Part shown: one piece after another, positions 50,384 through 60,625 of the stretch
Position numbering within the stretch: position 1 is the first letter of the stretch
Layout: the number at the start of each line of letters is the position of its first letter
Assembly: GCA_037176725.1 (NCBI GenBank)
Contig: JAZBRS010000049.1
Span: 37,440,001-37,504,000 of the forward strand
Source: Posidonia oceanica
Taxonomy: Eukaryota > Streptophyta > Magnoliopsida > Alismatales > Posidoniaceae
Direction of reading: 5' to 3'
Length of the DNA stretch: 64,000 nucleotides
The notes under the pieces: model-generated
What the model was told of the DNA's origin: nothing
Seen by the model: only the letters and a program-made list of their open reading frames with translations
The model's database searches: none
Position numbers and translations under genes: made by a program

Positions 50384-50744
50384 ACCCTCAGTCAGTTCAA
50401 TTTTCAAATTTGGTCAGGACATGAAGAACACTCAAGTTGTCGACATTTGGGGCTTAGATAAGGATAACATTTTGGACTGGAGAGAACATTTGACTCAAAT
50501 GAGACATTCTGGATTGGGCAGAGGGCTTTTAAGAGAGACCTAATGTAAGAGACTATACTAACATGAAGGGAGTGCCAAAACGGGATATCTACAGATTGCC
50601 CCTCCTTGAAGATGGCTTCGGCACGAAGCTATCTACAAGGCGAGACGATATTCCCGTGTGGCGCTACCTGGAGATCCTAAATGAAATCCAATGCCTGCTG
50701 CCACCAGACCTGGACGAGACACAAAGAGGGTCGGCTAAAGAAAC

Positions 50745-50860
50745 ACGGCCAAGGGGATTGCCCAAGGGGAACAAACTAACGACATGCCACGGGGATTGCC
50801 CGCAGGGGTCAAACTAGTGACATGCCACGGGGATTGCCCGCGGGAGTCAAACTAAAAAGA
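50745..50860 (+). repeat. Three units related to the 44-bp minisatellite
   Basis: Repeats of GACATGCCACGGGGATTGCC with a short AACAAACTA/CAAACTA tail. They are outlying relatives of the array at 52425-53260. Confidence 0.75.
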
Positions 50861-51469
50861 TGGATAGCTAATGAATCCGACGACCACTCAATGCGAATGC
50901 GATACAATGCGAAAGCAATACAATGTGCTATGCATGGATGCGTGCTGACGGGAATGCGAAAAAGGGGGTCATGATATGCAATACGTGACCCTAGGTAATG
51001 AGGTTCCTCCATCATCGCCGGCTTTCATTTGTATACCGGGTTGGCTCAGGAATTTTTCTCACCACCCAAGGCGAACTGACACATGCGTGAATGCAATTTA
51101 TCATGATCAGGTGCTCTTTCCTCGAGCATAGCCTACACTCTTCCAGGGGACCGTCGTCTCATGATACGCGAGTTAGTGAGTGAGAGGTCCATGATGCTCC
51201 TAGGTAAAAGGGAAAATAATCTCTTCTCTACCGGCCACGTTGGCTCTATTTGTCACAATTAGGTATCCTTTCATTGAATGTTGCCTACATTCTCGACAGA
51301 GACCGTCATCTCGTGACCCAGAATCAATGAACGATGAGTCCATTAATACCGTTAGCTTTATTCGTCAGAATCAAGTGTCCTTTCATTGAATGTTGCCTAC
51401 ATTCTCGACGAGGACCATCATCTTCTGACCCGAGAGTTAGTGAACGGTGGGTTCACTAATACCGTTGGT

Positions 51470-52420
51470 TTTGCTTTGTTGACCCGGTTGTGCTCCGGGG
51501 TTCTTTGCTTTGATTGGTTTGCTTTGTTATCCCGGCTATGCTCCGGGGGTCCTTGCTTTAGTATCCCGGTTATGCTCCTGGGATCTTTGCTTTGGTATCC
51601 CGGTCATGCTCCGGGGATCCTTGCTTTGGTGTCTCGGTTATGCTTCGGGGATCTTTTGCCTTGGTATCCTGGTTATGCTCCGGGGATCTTTTGTTATGAT
51701 ATCGCGGCTATGCTTCGGGATCTTTTGCTTTGGTATCTCGATTATGCTCCGAGGATCTTTTGCTTTGATTGGCTTTGCTTTGTTTGTCCGGTTGTGCTCC
51801 GGGGTTTACTTTGTTTATCCGGTTGTGCTCCGGGGTCTACTTTGTTTTGGTATCCTGGTTATGCTCCGGGGATCTTTTGCTTTGGTATCCCGGTTATGCT
51901 CCGGGGATCTTTTGCTTTGATTGGCTTTGCTTTGTTTGTCCGGTTGTGCTCCGGAGTTCTTTGCTTTGATTGGTTTGCTTTGTTATCCCGGCTATGCTCC
52001 AAGGGTCCTTGCTTTAGTATCCCGATTATGCTCCGGGGATCTTTGCTTTGGTATCTCGGTTATGCTCTGGGGATCTTTTGCCTTGATTGGCTTTGCTTTG
52101 TTTGTCCGGTTGTGCTCCGGGGTTCTTTACTTTGATTGGTTTGCTTTGTTATCCCGGCTATGTTCCGAGGGTCCTTGCTTTAGTATCCTGGTTATGCTCC
52201 GGGGATCCTTGCTTTGGTGTCCCGGCTATGCTCCGGGGATCTTTTGCTTTGGTATCCTAGTTATACTCCGGGGATCTTTTACTTTGGTATCCCGGTTATG
52301 CTCCAGGGATCTTGCTTTTGGATTGTTTCGCTTTGTTTATCCGGTTGTGCTCCGGGGTACCTGCTTTTGATCAGTTTGCTTTGTTATCCCGATTGTGCTT
52401 CAGGAATCTTTTTTTACAGA
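51470..52420 (+). repeat. Minisatellite, period about 35-36 bp
   Basis: About 25 units of TTTGCTTTGGTATCCCGGTT then ATGCTCCGGGGATCT. Long Cys/Leu/Gly-rich frames on the plus strand are products of the repeat. Confidence 0.9.
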
Positions 52421-52424
52421 CTTG

Positions 52425-53260
52425 CCGAGGGAATTGCCCCAAGGGAGTCGAAAACAAAACATGACGTGCCAAAGGGATTGCCCAAGGGGGTTGAACATAA
52501 AAACATGACGTGTCAAGGGAATTGCTCAAGGGAGTCGAACATAAAAACATGACGTACCAAGGGAATTGCCCAAGGGGGTCGAAAATAAAAGCATGACATG
52601 CCAAGGGGATTGCCCAAGGGGGTCGAGAATAAAAGCATGATATGCCAAGGGGATTGCCCAAGGGGGTTGAAAACATGATGTGCCAAGGGGATTGCCCAAG
52701 GGGGTAGAAAATAAAATATGACGTACCAAGGAGATTGCCCAAGGGAGTCGAAAACATGACGTGCCAAGGAAATTGCCTAAGGGAGTTGAAAATAAAAACA
52801 TGACATGCCAAGGGGATTGCCCAAGGGGGTTGAAAACAAAACATGACGTGCCAAGGGGATTGCCCAATGGGGTCGAAAACATTACATGACGTGCCAAGGG
52901 GATTGCCTAAGGGGGTCGAAAATAAAACATGACGTGCTAAGGGGATTGCTAAAGAGGGTCGAAAACATGACGTGCCAAGGGGATTGCTCAAGGGGGTCGA
53001 AAACATGACGTGCCAAGAGGATTGCCCAAGGGGGTCGAAAATAAAAGCATGACATGCCAAGAGGATTGCCCAAGGGAGTCGAAAATAACAGTATGACGTG
53101 CCAAGGGGATTACCCAAGGGGGTCGAAAATAAAAGCATGACATGCCAAGGGGATTGCCCGAGGGGGTCGAGAATAAAAACATGACGTACCAAGGGGATTG
53201 CCCAAGGGGATCGAGAATAAAAACATGACATGCCAAGGGGATTGCCCAAGAGGGTCGAAA
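52425..53260 (+). repeat. Minisatellite, period about 44 bp
   Basis: About 19 units of GACGTGCCAAGGGGATTGCC then CAAGGGGGTCGAAAATAAAA, with shorter variants of about 35 bp. The 292-codon minus-strand frame (PLGNPLGTSCF) is a by-product. It adjoins the previous, unrelated array. Confidence 0.9.
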
Positions 53261-53343
53261 GGATACTTCTTTGGCTTTGCTTGCTTTGTTGGCCCGGTTG
53301 TGCTCCGGGGTTCTTTGATTTGCTCTCAATTCTGCTTTGATTT

Positions 53344-53427
53344 GTTGGACGCTGGATTTTTAGCGTTCAACGTTGGACGAGTAAAACACCGTGGCTAACG
53401 TTGGACGGCAAGACGGCTACGTATAAC
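53344..53427. repeat. 28-nt dyad repeat, three abutting units
   Basis: Units 53344-53371 (arms GTTGGACGCT and AGCGTTCAAC), 53372-53399 (GTTGGACGA ... GGCTAAC) and 53400-53427 (GTTGGACGGC ... TACGTATAAC). No spacers. They lie about 100 bp left of the second solo LTR. Confidence 0.85.
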
Positions 53428-53532
53428 GTCGCGAGACAGGCTGCCTATCTTTCCAGTTCGGGCACCACCGCTTTGGCAGTAAATCTCCGACTTTCTTTGG
53501 GTTTCCATTCCGATGATGGCTCCACGGCCTAT

Positions 53533-56500
53533 TGTAGTAATCCCGGTGTTCAGATCGTCCATGCACACTGCCAAAGCTCGCGTGCACCGATCAGAATCAA
53601 GTTCACTATTAGCGGCTGTGTCCGAGAAAGAAGACTTAACTCGAAAACACTTAAAAGAGGGAAAAAAAGGAAAGAAAAGAAGAAGATAAGACAAATCAGA
53701 GTCGCTACCATGTCTATTAAGTCGGGAGACAAGGAAAACCAGGGAAATGCGTGAATAAACACGCAAAACCAAGCAAAAGATGCAATGCAATACAATGCAA
53801 AAAAATTGAGATGCAATGAGATGCAAATGATGTGACTCGTGCCTAGGATAAGGGCAATATGGTCATTGCAAGCCAAGAGAAAGGGCAAGGACTCCTGTTA
53901 CATGCGGGGAAGGTGTTAGGCACCCCCGACATGCCCGAGAATCGGTCTTTCTAGGCTTACGCTCGCATACGCAGGGAAATGCAGACTTTGAATGCCTAAA
54001 TGTCATGAATGCCTAATTAGATTCTCATAGATGTGCTCTAAGTGATGAAATGCGTGCAAGGAATTAAACGTACAATCTAAGTGCTCAACAGCGCTGTCTG
54101 TATTCCGAACCGGGCGAACCCTGGTTCGTGAGAACTCCAGACAATAAGCATCACTGCCCTCAATGCAAATGCAGGCGATAAAACAAAACAGCAGTAAAAC
54201 CAGGCAATGCAGGCGACATGCAAGGGAAAATAACGTCAAACATGCAAAACGGTGCAAGAAACAGAAGCCAGCATGCAAAACGGTGCAAGAAACAAAACAA
54301 GCATGCAAAATGGTGCAAGAAACAAAGCGGACACGTAAAACGGTGCAAGAAACAAAGCAGGCACGCAAAACGGGGCAAGAAACAAAGTCAGCACGCAAAA
54401 CGATGCAAGAAACAAAATCGACACGCAAAACGGTGCAAGAAACAAGTGAAACAAAACATCGTAAAAGCCATGCAGATGTAAAAACATGCAAAGGGAAAGA
54501 GCAGGAGAAGTAAGGAGAGGCAAGCGGTGCAAGTGTGAGAACAAATACTGCTTAAGGACCACACAATGCAGGTGTGAAGACTTACAAGGGGGAAAGGAAG
54601 CAAGCAGAGGGATCACCACTATCCTGTGACTGTTTCCCACTAAACCGCCCCACGATGTGTCTCGCACGCTGCCAAAAGCTTGCGGTGCAATCGAATCGTG
54701 GAAAAGGGGGAAGAATGTCGCAATTAGTAGTGAATCTAAGGAAAACTCAACCCAAAAACACTAAGAGTACGCGAAAAGAGGGAGTAGAGAGGATAGGCAA
54801 GAAGAGGAAGTCCTAATCTATATGCATGGAAAACGCAGCACGAAAACAATGCATGCAATGCAAATGATATGCAAAAGTGCTATGCAGGAGTTCAGGAGGA
54901 CTTACCTTGGAGATCTGAGGCCTGATCAAAGGTAGACTTGGTCAGCATTGAAGTTCGCTCCACCGGGGTGGTCCAGGTAACTTAGTTGCGAAGATCCGGC
55001 GGTCCGATCGGAAGATATCCAGCTTTCAAGGCAGAAGGCCCCAGGGCCAGGGAGAAGAAGGGATCTAAGTGTAAAAGGGGTCCTAGGGGTGTGCAGAACA
55101 GGTCCTTCCACGTACATGGGAGCTAAATGTGCTTAAAAGTGTGCAAAAATGCTAAATACAGTGATGCATGGGTGCAATGCACGCAAAAATGCAAGAAAAT
55201 GACCTAAGTGTGATGATTTTGAAAAGTTAGGGGCCTATATGCAATGATTTTGAAAAGTTGGGGGCCTAGATGCAAACAAATGCAAAACCAGTGACCTAAA
55301 TGCAAAGTTTTTGAAAATCTAAGGACCTAAATGCAATAATTTTAAAAAGCTGAGGGCCTAAATGCAATATTTTTGAAAACCTGAGGGTCTAGATGCAAAT
55401 AAAAGAAATGCAGGGTCTAAAATGCAATGCAATATGGAAAAATGCAATTAAATGAATGCTGTGCATAATGCAGTGGACTAAAATGCAATTTAAAAACATG
55501 TAGAGGCTAAAATGCAATTTAATATAGTAAAGTATGCAATTAAATGATTTTTTCTAACATGCAGAGGACTAAAATGCAATTTAAAAACATGTAGGGGCTA
55601 AAATGCAATTTAGTATGGAAAAATATGCAGTTAAATGATTTTTCTAAACATGCAGAGGACTGAAATGTAATTTAAAATCATGTAGGGTCCAGAATGCAAT
55701 TTAGTATGGTAAAATATACAATTAAATGATTTTTCTAAACATGTAGAGGACTAAAATGCAATTTAAAATCATGCAGTGGCCAGAATGCAATTTAGTATGA
55801 AAAATGCAATTAAATGATGCTGTGCATGCATGCAGAGGACTAAATAGCAAAAATAAAATAAGATAGGATAAAAGTGCAATGTAATATGGTAAAATACGAA
55901 ATTAAATGAATTAAACAACTGAACAGAGGACTGGCTTGCAAATAAAATAAATAGAGGGATTAAAGAGCAATGTAATAAAGTTAAAACAGGTATTTAAATG
56001 ACATTTATCAACCACAGGACTTAGATGCAAAATAAATAAATTACTGGGCTGGAAACTAAGAAGCAGAAAAGTAATTTAAACTACAGCAGGACTAACATGC
56101 AAATAAAATAAATGACAGGGCTAAAATTAAAGAAAAAATAAAATGCTGAGAACTGTAGAGGACTAAGATGTAATAAAAATAAAGAGCAGGACTGAAACTA
56201 AAAGAAAACTAAAGAGTTTTGAACTACAGCTGGACTAACATGCAAATAAACGAAACTACATATTTTTTATGCAATTTTATATGATTTTTATTCAGATTTA
56301 AATGAAACTTAAACTGTGGCTGGATTGGAAAGCAAATAAATAAATCTACAATGTAGAAATGCAATGTCATGGTAAAGTTTGTAAGATAAGAAAATAAAAA
56401 ATCAAATGAAAATGTACGGCATTAAACTATTGTGCTTATTGTAGCATGAACAGTAGCATGCGCGGGATGTCGCCGGAGAAACTGTTGCACGGCGAAGGAG

Positions 56501-58798
56501 AGGGCGGAGCGGCGTGCTGGCGCATGGGCTGGCCTACGGGGTGTCTAGCGGAGGCGCAGGGAGGCGTGGCGCGGCTCGACGGGCAAAGCGGCGGCGTAGG
56601 GAGGCGAGCGGGCTACTGCTCCGGCGAACGGCGTCGAGGAAGAAGGCCAACTCCGGCGAGCTTCTGGCGGCGCTACGGAACTTGAAATCCGAAAAAAAAA
56701 TATAGGGACGGAGAGGGGAACGAGACGGATCTAGTGGTTGGCTTGGTTGGCTTTTTCGCGTGTTGAGGTGGTTGCAGAAATTCGGAGAAGTTTTACTGCC
56801 TTTTCTCTCTCCTCTGCATCTCTTCTTCCTCTGGTTTCTTCTCCCTCTCTCCGGCTTCTGGGTTGTGGAAGGATGTGGTGGAGGTCTGGAGTGTGGAGGG
56901 AAGCTATGTGATGTGGTGTTGGTCTGGTTTTTGAAGAGGAAGTGATGAACTGTGTTTGTTGGGTGTGGAGAGATGATGGAGGTCTGATGGTGGAGGGTGT
57001 GAGCTGGTGGTCTGCTGGTGGCTGTTGGGAGGAGAAAAGAGGGAGTGGAGAGGAGGTCTGATGGTGGTGTTGCTGTGAGGAGGAAGGTGTTTGCTGGAGG
57101 TGGTTTTTTGCTGTGGGTTTTTGGCCGGAAAGAGAGGTCGAAGGAAGAGAGAGTCTGATGGGAGGCTGGCTGTGGGTTTTATGGAGGAGAGTTGGAGGGA
57201 AGAAGAGAGATGTGATGGGGGGAGAAGTGGTGGGAGATTTGAGTTTTGAAAAAGAAAAAAATGGGGGAAGAAAGGAGAGAGAGAAGTGGCTGTAGAGTTG
57301 AGGAAGAGAAGAAGAATGGAGGAAGGAAAAAAAAAGGAGGGGAAGAGATGGGCCGTGGGCATGGTGGAGTGGAGGAAAAAAAGAAGAAGTGGGCTTGAGG
57401 AAGAAGAAGAAAAGAAGGAGAAGAAATAAGAGGAAAAGAAAAACAAAGAAGAAGAAGAAGGTTTTAAAATAAAATAAAAAAAAGGAGGGGTTTGGAAATA
57501 GTTTTATAGTAGTTGTTTTTTTTAGGTTAAGATTTTTTAATTAGGTTTTAAAGGATTTTTTTTAATTTTTTAGATTAGGGTTAAGAGGGGTTCTGGTTTA
57601 AGTTTTTATAATTTTTCTTAAGTTTTTCTTTAAATTGTTTTTTTTTGTTTTAAATGTTTGTTAAGTTTTTTTAAATTATTTTTAAGTTAAGTCTTTTTAA
57701 TTAATTTTCTTAAGGTTTTATATTTTAATTGTTTTTCTTTTTCTTTTTGAGTTTGTTTTAATTGTTTGTTAGGTTTTCTTTTGATTAGGATTTTAAGGTT
57801 TTTAATTGTTGTTGAAGGATGGTTTTGCTTGGTTTTTTAGTTAAGTATTTTCTAGGGTTTTTGTTTTGATTTTTCTAAGTTTTGTTTTGATTGTTTTCTA
57901 AGTTTTTTAATTAGATTTTTCTTGATTTTTTGATTAAGTTTTTCCAAGTTTTTTTAATTAGGTTTTTCTTGGTATTTTGATTAAGTTTTTCTAGGTTTTT
58001 TAATTAGGTTTTGATGTAGTTTTCTGGATTAGGGTTTAGGATTTTAGGGTTTAGGATTAGGGTTTAGGGTTTGTTGATTAGGGTGATTTAGTTTTAGAGT
58101 TTAATGTGGAAGAAAGGAAAAGGAGAGGAAGAGGAAAAGAAAGAAATGGAGAAAGAAAGAAAGAAAGAGAGGGATGGGAAAAAATTAAAGATTAGAAAAT
58201 CAAGAGATAAAATAAAATGAAATAAAAATACAGATAAAATACAAGAAGGAAAGATGCATAAGGGAGGCCCACTAGAAAGCAGGAATAGAAGAAAGAAGGA
58301 GAGGAAAAGAAGGAGAATAAGAGGGAGAATAGAGAGGAGAGAGAAAAAATAATTTTGGAGAGAGAAAAGGATAATTTGGAGAGATAGAGAGGATAAAGGC
58401 TTGGAATTGGAGTGGGATTGGGTGAGTGTGGGACCTAGGGTTTCTAGTGTTTAACCTAGGGTTTGAAGTGGGATTTTGGAAGGTTTTTGGAAGGGTTTTG
58501 GGTGTAGAAAAAGGGTGGTTCTACCTAGGTTTTCTAGGGTTTTTGGGAGTGGTTTTGGTGGGAGATCTTAAGGGTTTTTTGGAGGGTTTTCTAGGTTGAA
58601 AAGGATGGATTTTCCTATGATTCTTGGGAGATTTTTTGGTTTAGGAAATGGGTGTGATTCTAGGTTTGGTTTTGGGTTTGATTTGGAGTTTTAGTTTGAA
58701 AAGAAGAGTGTGGTTTTGGGTTTGGGTTAAGGTTTGGTCCAGAAGCCACCAGAGAGAGAGATTCCACCAATTCAGCCTGTCAAAATGGGGTGTCTACA
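53533..58798 (-). mobile_element. Giant solo LTR, 5266 bp, TSD CCTAT, reverse orientation
   Basis: Read on the minus strand, it starts TGTAGACACCCCATTTTGAC at 58798 and ends GGGATTACTACA at 53533. CCTAT flanks both sides (53528-53532 and 58799-58803). It is homologous along its length to the LTR at 7469-13233, including the block at 53880-53985 (AACACCTTCCCCGCATGTAA in LTR sense). It is about 500 bp shorter because of a smaller 30-bp array and a shorter GC-rich block. No internal region remains. Confidence 0.92.
54243..54446 (-). repeat. 30-bp tandem array in second LTR, about 7 units
   Basis: Plus-strand units GCAAAACGGTGCAAGAAACA plus a 10-mer correspond to the inverse of the 12162-12580 array in the first LTR, with half the copy number. 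Confidence 0.85.
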
Positions 58799-58896
58799 CC
58801 TATATTAGACCCCATCTTGGCATGGATCTTGTAGTTCAAACATTGATCTTTCTTTCTTTATTGATTTTTCACTTGCTAGGGATTGTGCTTCTCCTC

Positions 58897-60255
58897 ATGG
58901 ATTTGAGTGATATCCCGCGCCATGCCTTCCAAGTGGCCGTCTTTTCCTCTCCTTCTGACATGGTGCAACTTTGGTTGGAGGCTATACCTAATCATTTGGT
59001 GAACCTTTTGGTACATGAGAAGGTACTCCCCGTTTTCATCATTACCCCACACTCCCATTCTCGTATTTCTTTATCTCTGCTGATTTTTCTTACTTCATAG
59101 CCCCTATCCTCTGTCAACAACAACCGTGACTCGAAAACCTATCAGTTGGACTGGGTTCAACAGTTCCGCTCTTGGGCATTGAAGAGGTATCGGGAATGCT
59201 TGGAGGAGGCTGGTCTTTGTCAAGCCCTTCACCAGTTGCGGCAGCCTGTTGACTGGAAGGTGCTTTTCGGCCTTTGCGGGCTGTGGAATCCTTTGACCCA
59301 CACGTTCTTTTCCTCTTCAGGGGAGTTGACCATTCTTTTGTAGGAGGTGAGCGCCCTTTTAGGTACTCGACAGGCTGACCCGTCCATTTACTGCAGGGAT
59401 GCCTACCTTTTGCCAATCAGGGTGGTAGGCTCTTTTTCTCTCTTAAAGCGCATCTTCGGCTCTATTGTTGTGCCGAAGGACCTGGTGCTAGATGGCTATA
59501 TCAAACTCTCCTCCTTGTGGAAATTTTTCTGGAAACAGCGCGACAGCATCCGCTCTGAGGCTTCCTACTTGGAATGTGTCTTTATTCTGATCGGGGGACT
59601 GGTACTCTTCCCAAATGAAGCTTTGACCATTAGCGCTTACCATGCTGAGCTCATGTGCATCTGCGTTCACAATCCGGAGAAATGCTTGAGTCAGTCTGTT
59701 TTGGCTTTTACCATCTGGGGCTTATCCAGTGCCTGCCTCGAGGGACCATTCTTTGGCTCGCCTTTTCTAATTCTGAGCTAGTTAGATGAGCATTTTCTTC
59801 TGCCTGCTCTTGATGCTAGCCTTCCCCTGGAGGAGTACATTCACCGTTTATGTGCTTGTGAGGTCAAGCCCTAGATGGACTCCTTCAGTCCTCCCTCGTC
59901 TTTCAGGACAGTGTTTGACCCAGAGTACTTCTTGACACTGATTGGGGCGATCGAGTTTGTGAGTTACAACCCTCAGCGATGCTTCTCGATGCTGGGTACT
60001 CCTCGGGCTATACCTCCCTTGCCTCGCTTCTCTGACATGATTCTCCCGTGCTTGAGAGACACTCCCGAGGACATCATTCAGGTCTTCTATCAGGCTGGCA
60101 CTTGGGACGGGAAGGGACGAAACTGAGTCCTTTCTGCATGGGAGAACTCGAACGCGGACCGCGAAGCCATCTCTCTTGCTACCTATGACGCTTGGTACGA
60201 GGGCGTGCGGCTTAAGTTGTTCATTGAATTTCCTTCAAAGAGACAGAAAATGTAG
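58897..60255 (+). pseudogene. DUF7745-like Ogre ORF1 pseudogene
   Basis: ATG at 58897 (MDLSDIPRHAFQVAVFSS). A first exon ends at 59022 (donor GTACTC), and the acceptor CTTCATAG brings in exon 2 at 59101 in phase. The protein shows LFGLCGLWNPLTHTFF, VSALLG, ECVFILIGGLVLFP, then IEFVSYNPQRCFSMLG. I match this order to the DUF7745 protein that Ogre/Tat gypsy elements carry upstream of gag (L-FWNP-T-TF, EE-ALLG, LLIYG-VLFP, NYNP-LAMRQLG). The frame is interrupted by TAG at 59341, 59779 and 59872 and TGA at 60124. The TAGs fit lost CAG codons. The second solo LTR abuts it upstream, so any 5' exons are separated by 5.3 kb. Confidence 0.65.
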
Positions 60256-60355
60256 TCAGAAATGTATCATTTATCATCAATAAAATTTATTTCGTCTCTT
60301 TTGTATGAGTTGAATGAAAGCATCAAAATTCAGAACACTTCCCTAAACTTAAAGT

Positions 60356-60530
60356 GTTGTACGCTGAAAATGGAGCGGCCAACGTTGTACGCTGGGAAAC
60401 CAGCGGATAACGTTTTAACTCTCAAAACGTTGGATGGGCCATAGGATGCGTATAACATTCCTTCTTCCCGATGTGTTGGACGTGGCAATTCACGCGGATA
60501 ACGTTGAATGGTATAAAACCCGCGTCCCAC
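60356..60530 (+). promoter_or_regulatory. Dyad array (about 5 units) with TATA box before PMD gene
   Basis: Full 28-nt units lie at 60356-60383, 60384-60411 (arms GTTGTACGCTGG and CCAGCGGATAAC), 60429-60456, 60475-60502 and 60503-60530. A 17-nt GTTTT...AAAAC remnant lies at 60412-60428. The last unit encloses GGTATAAAACC (60510-60520), a good TATA box about 105 bp before the PMD gene ATG. The spacing suggests a promoter. Confidence 0.7.
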
Positions 60531-60625
60531 GCCACGAGTGGTCACCTGCTCCTCTTCTCTTCTTCTTCACCGGCGCCAGAGAGTTCTCCAGTGATCTTTC
60601 TTCCCATTCCGGCGAGATCACTCCG

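Noticed and set aside
52371..53249. 292-codon minus-strand frame with PLGNPLGTSCF repeats
   Set aside because: By-product of the 44-bp minisatellite. It has no domain, and unit variants shift the frame.
49538..53530. A complete LTR starting TGACAAATG at 49538
   Set aside because: A leftward TATA supports an LTR-like promoter, but I found no matching terminus or TSD (TCGTA), so the boundaries are not claimed.
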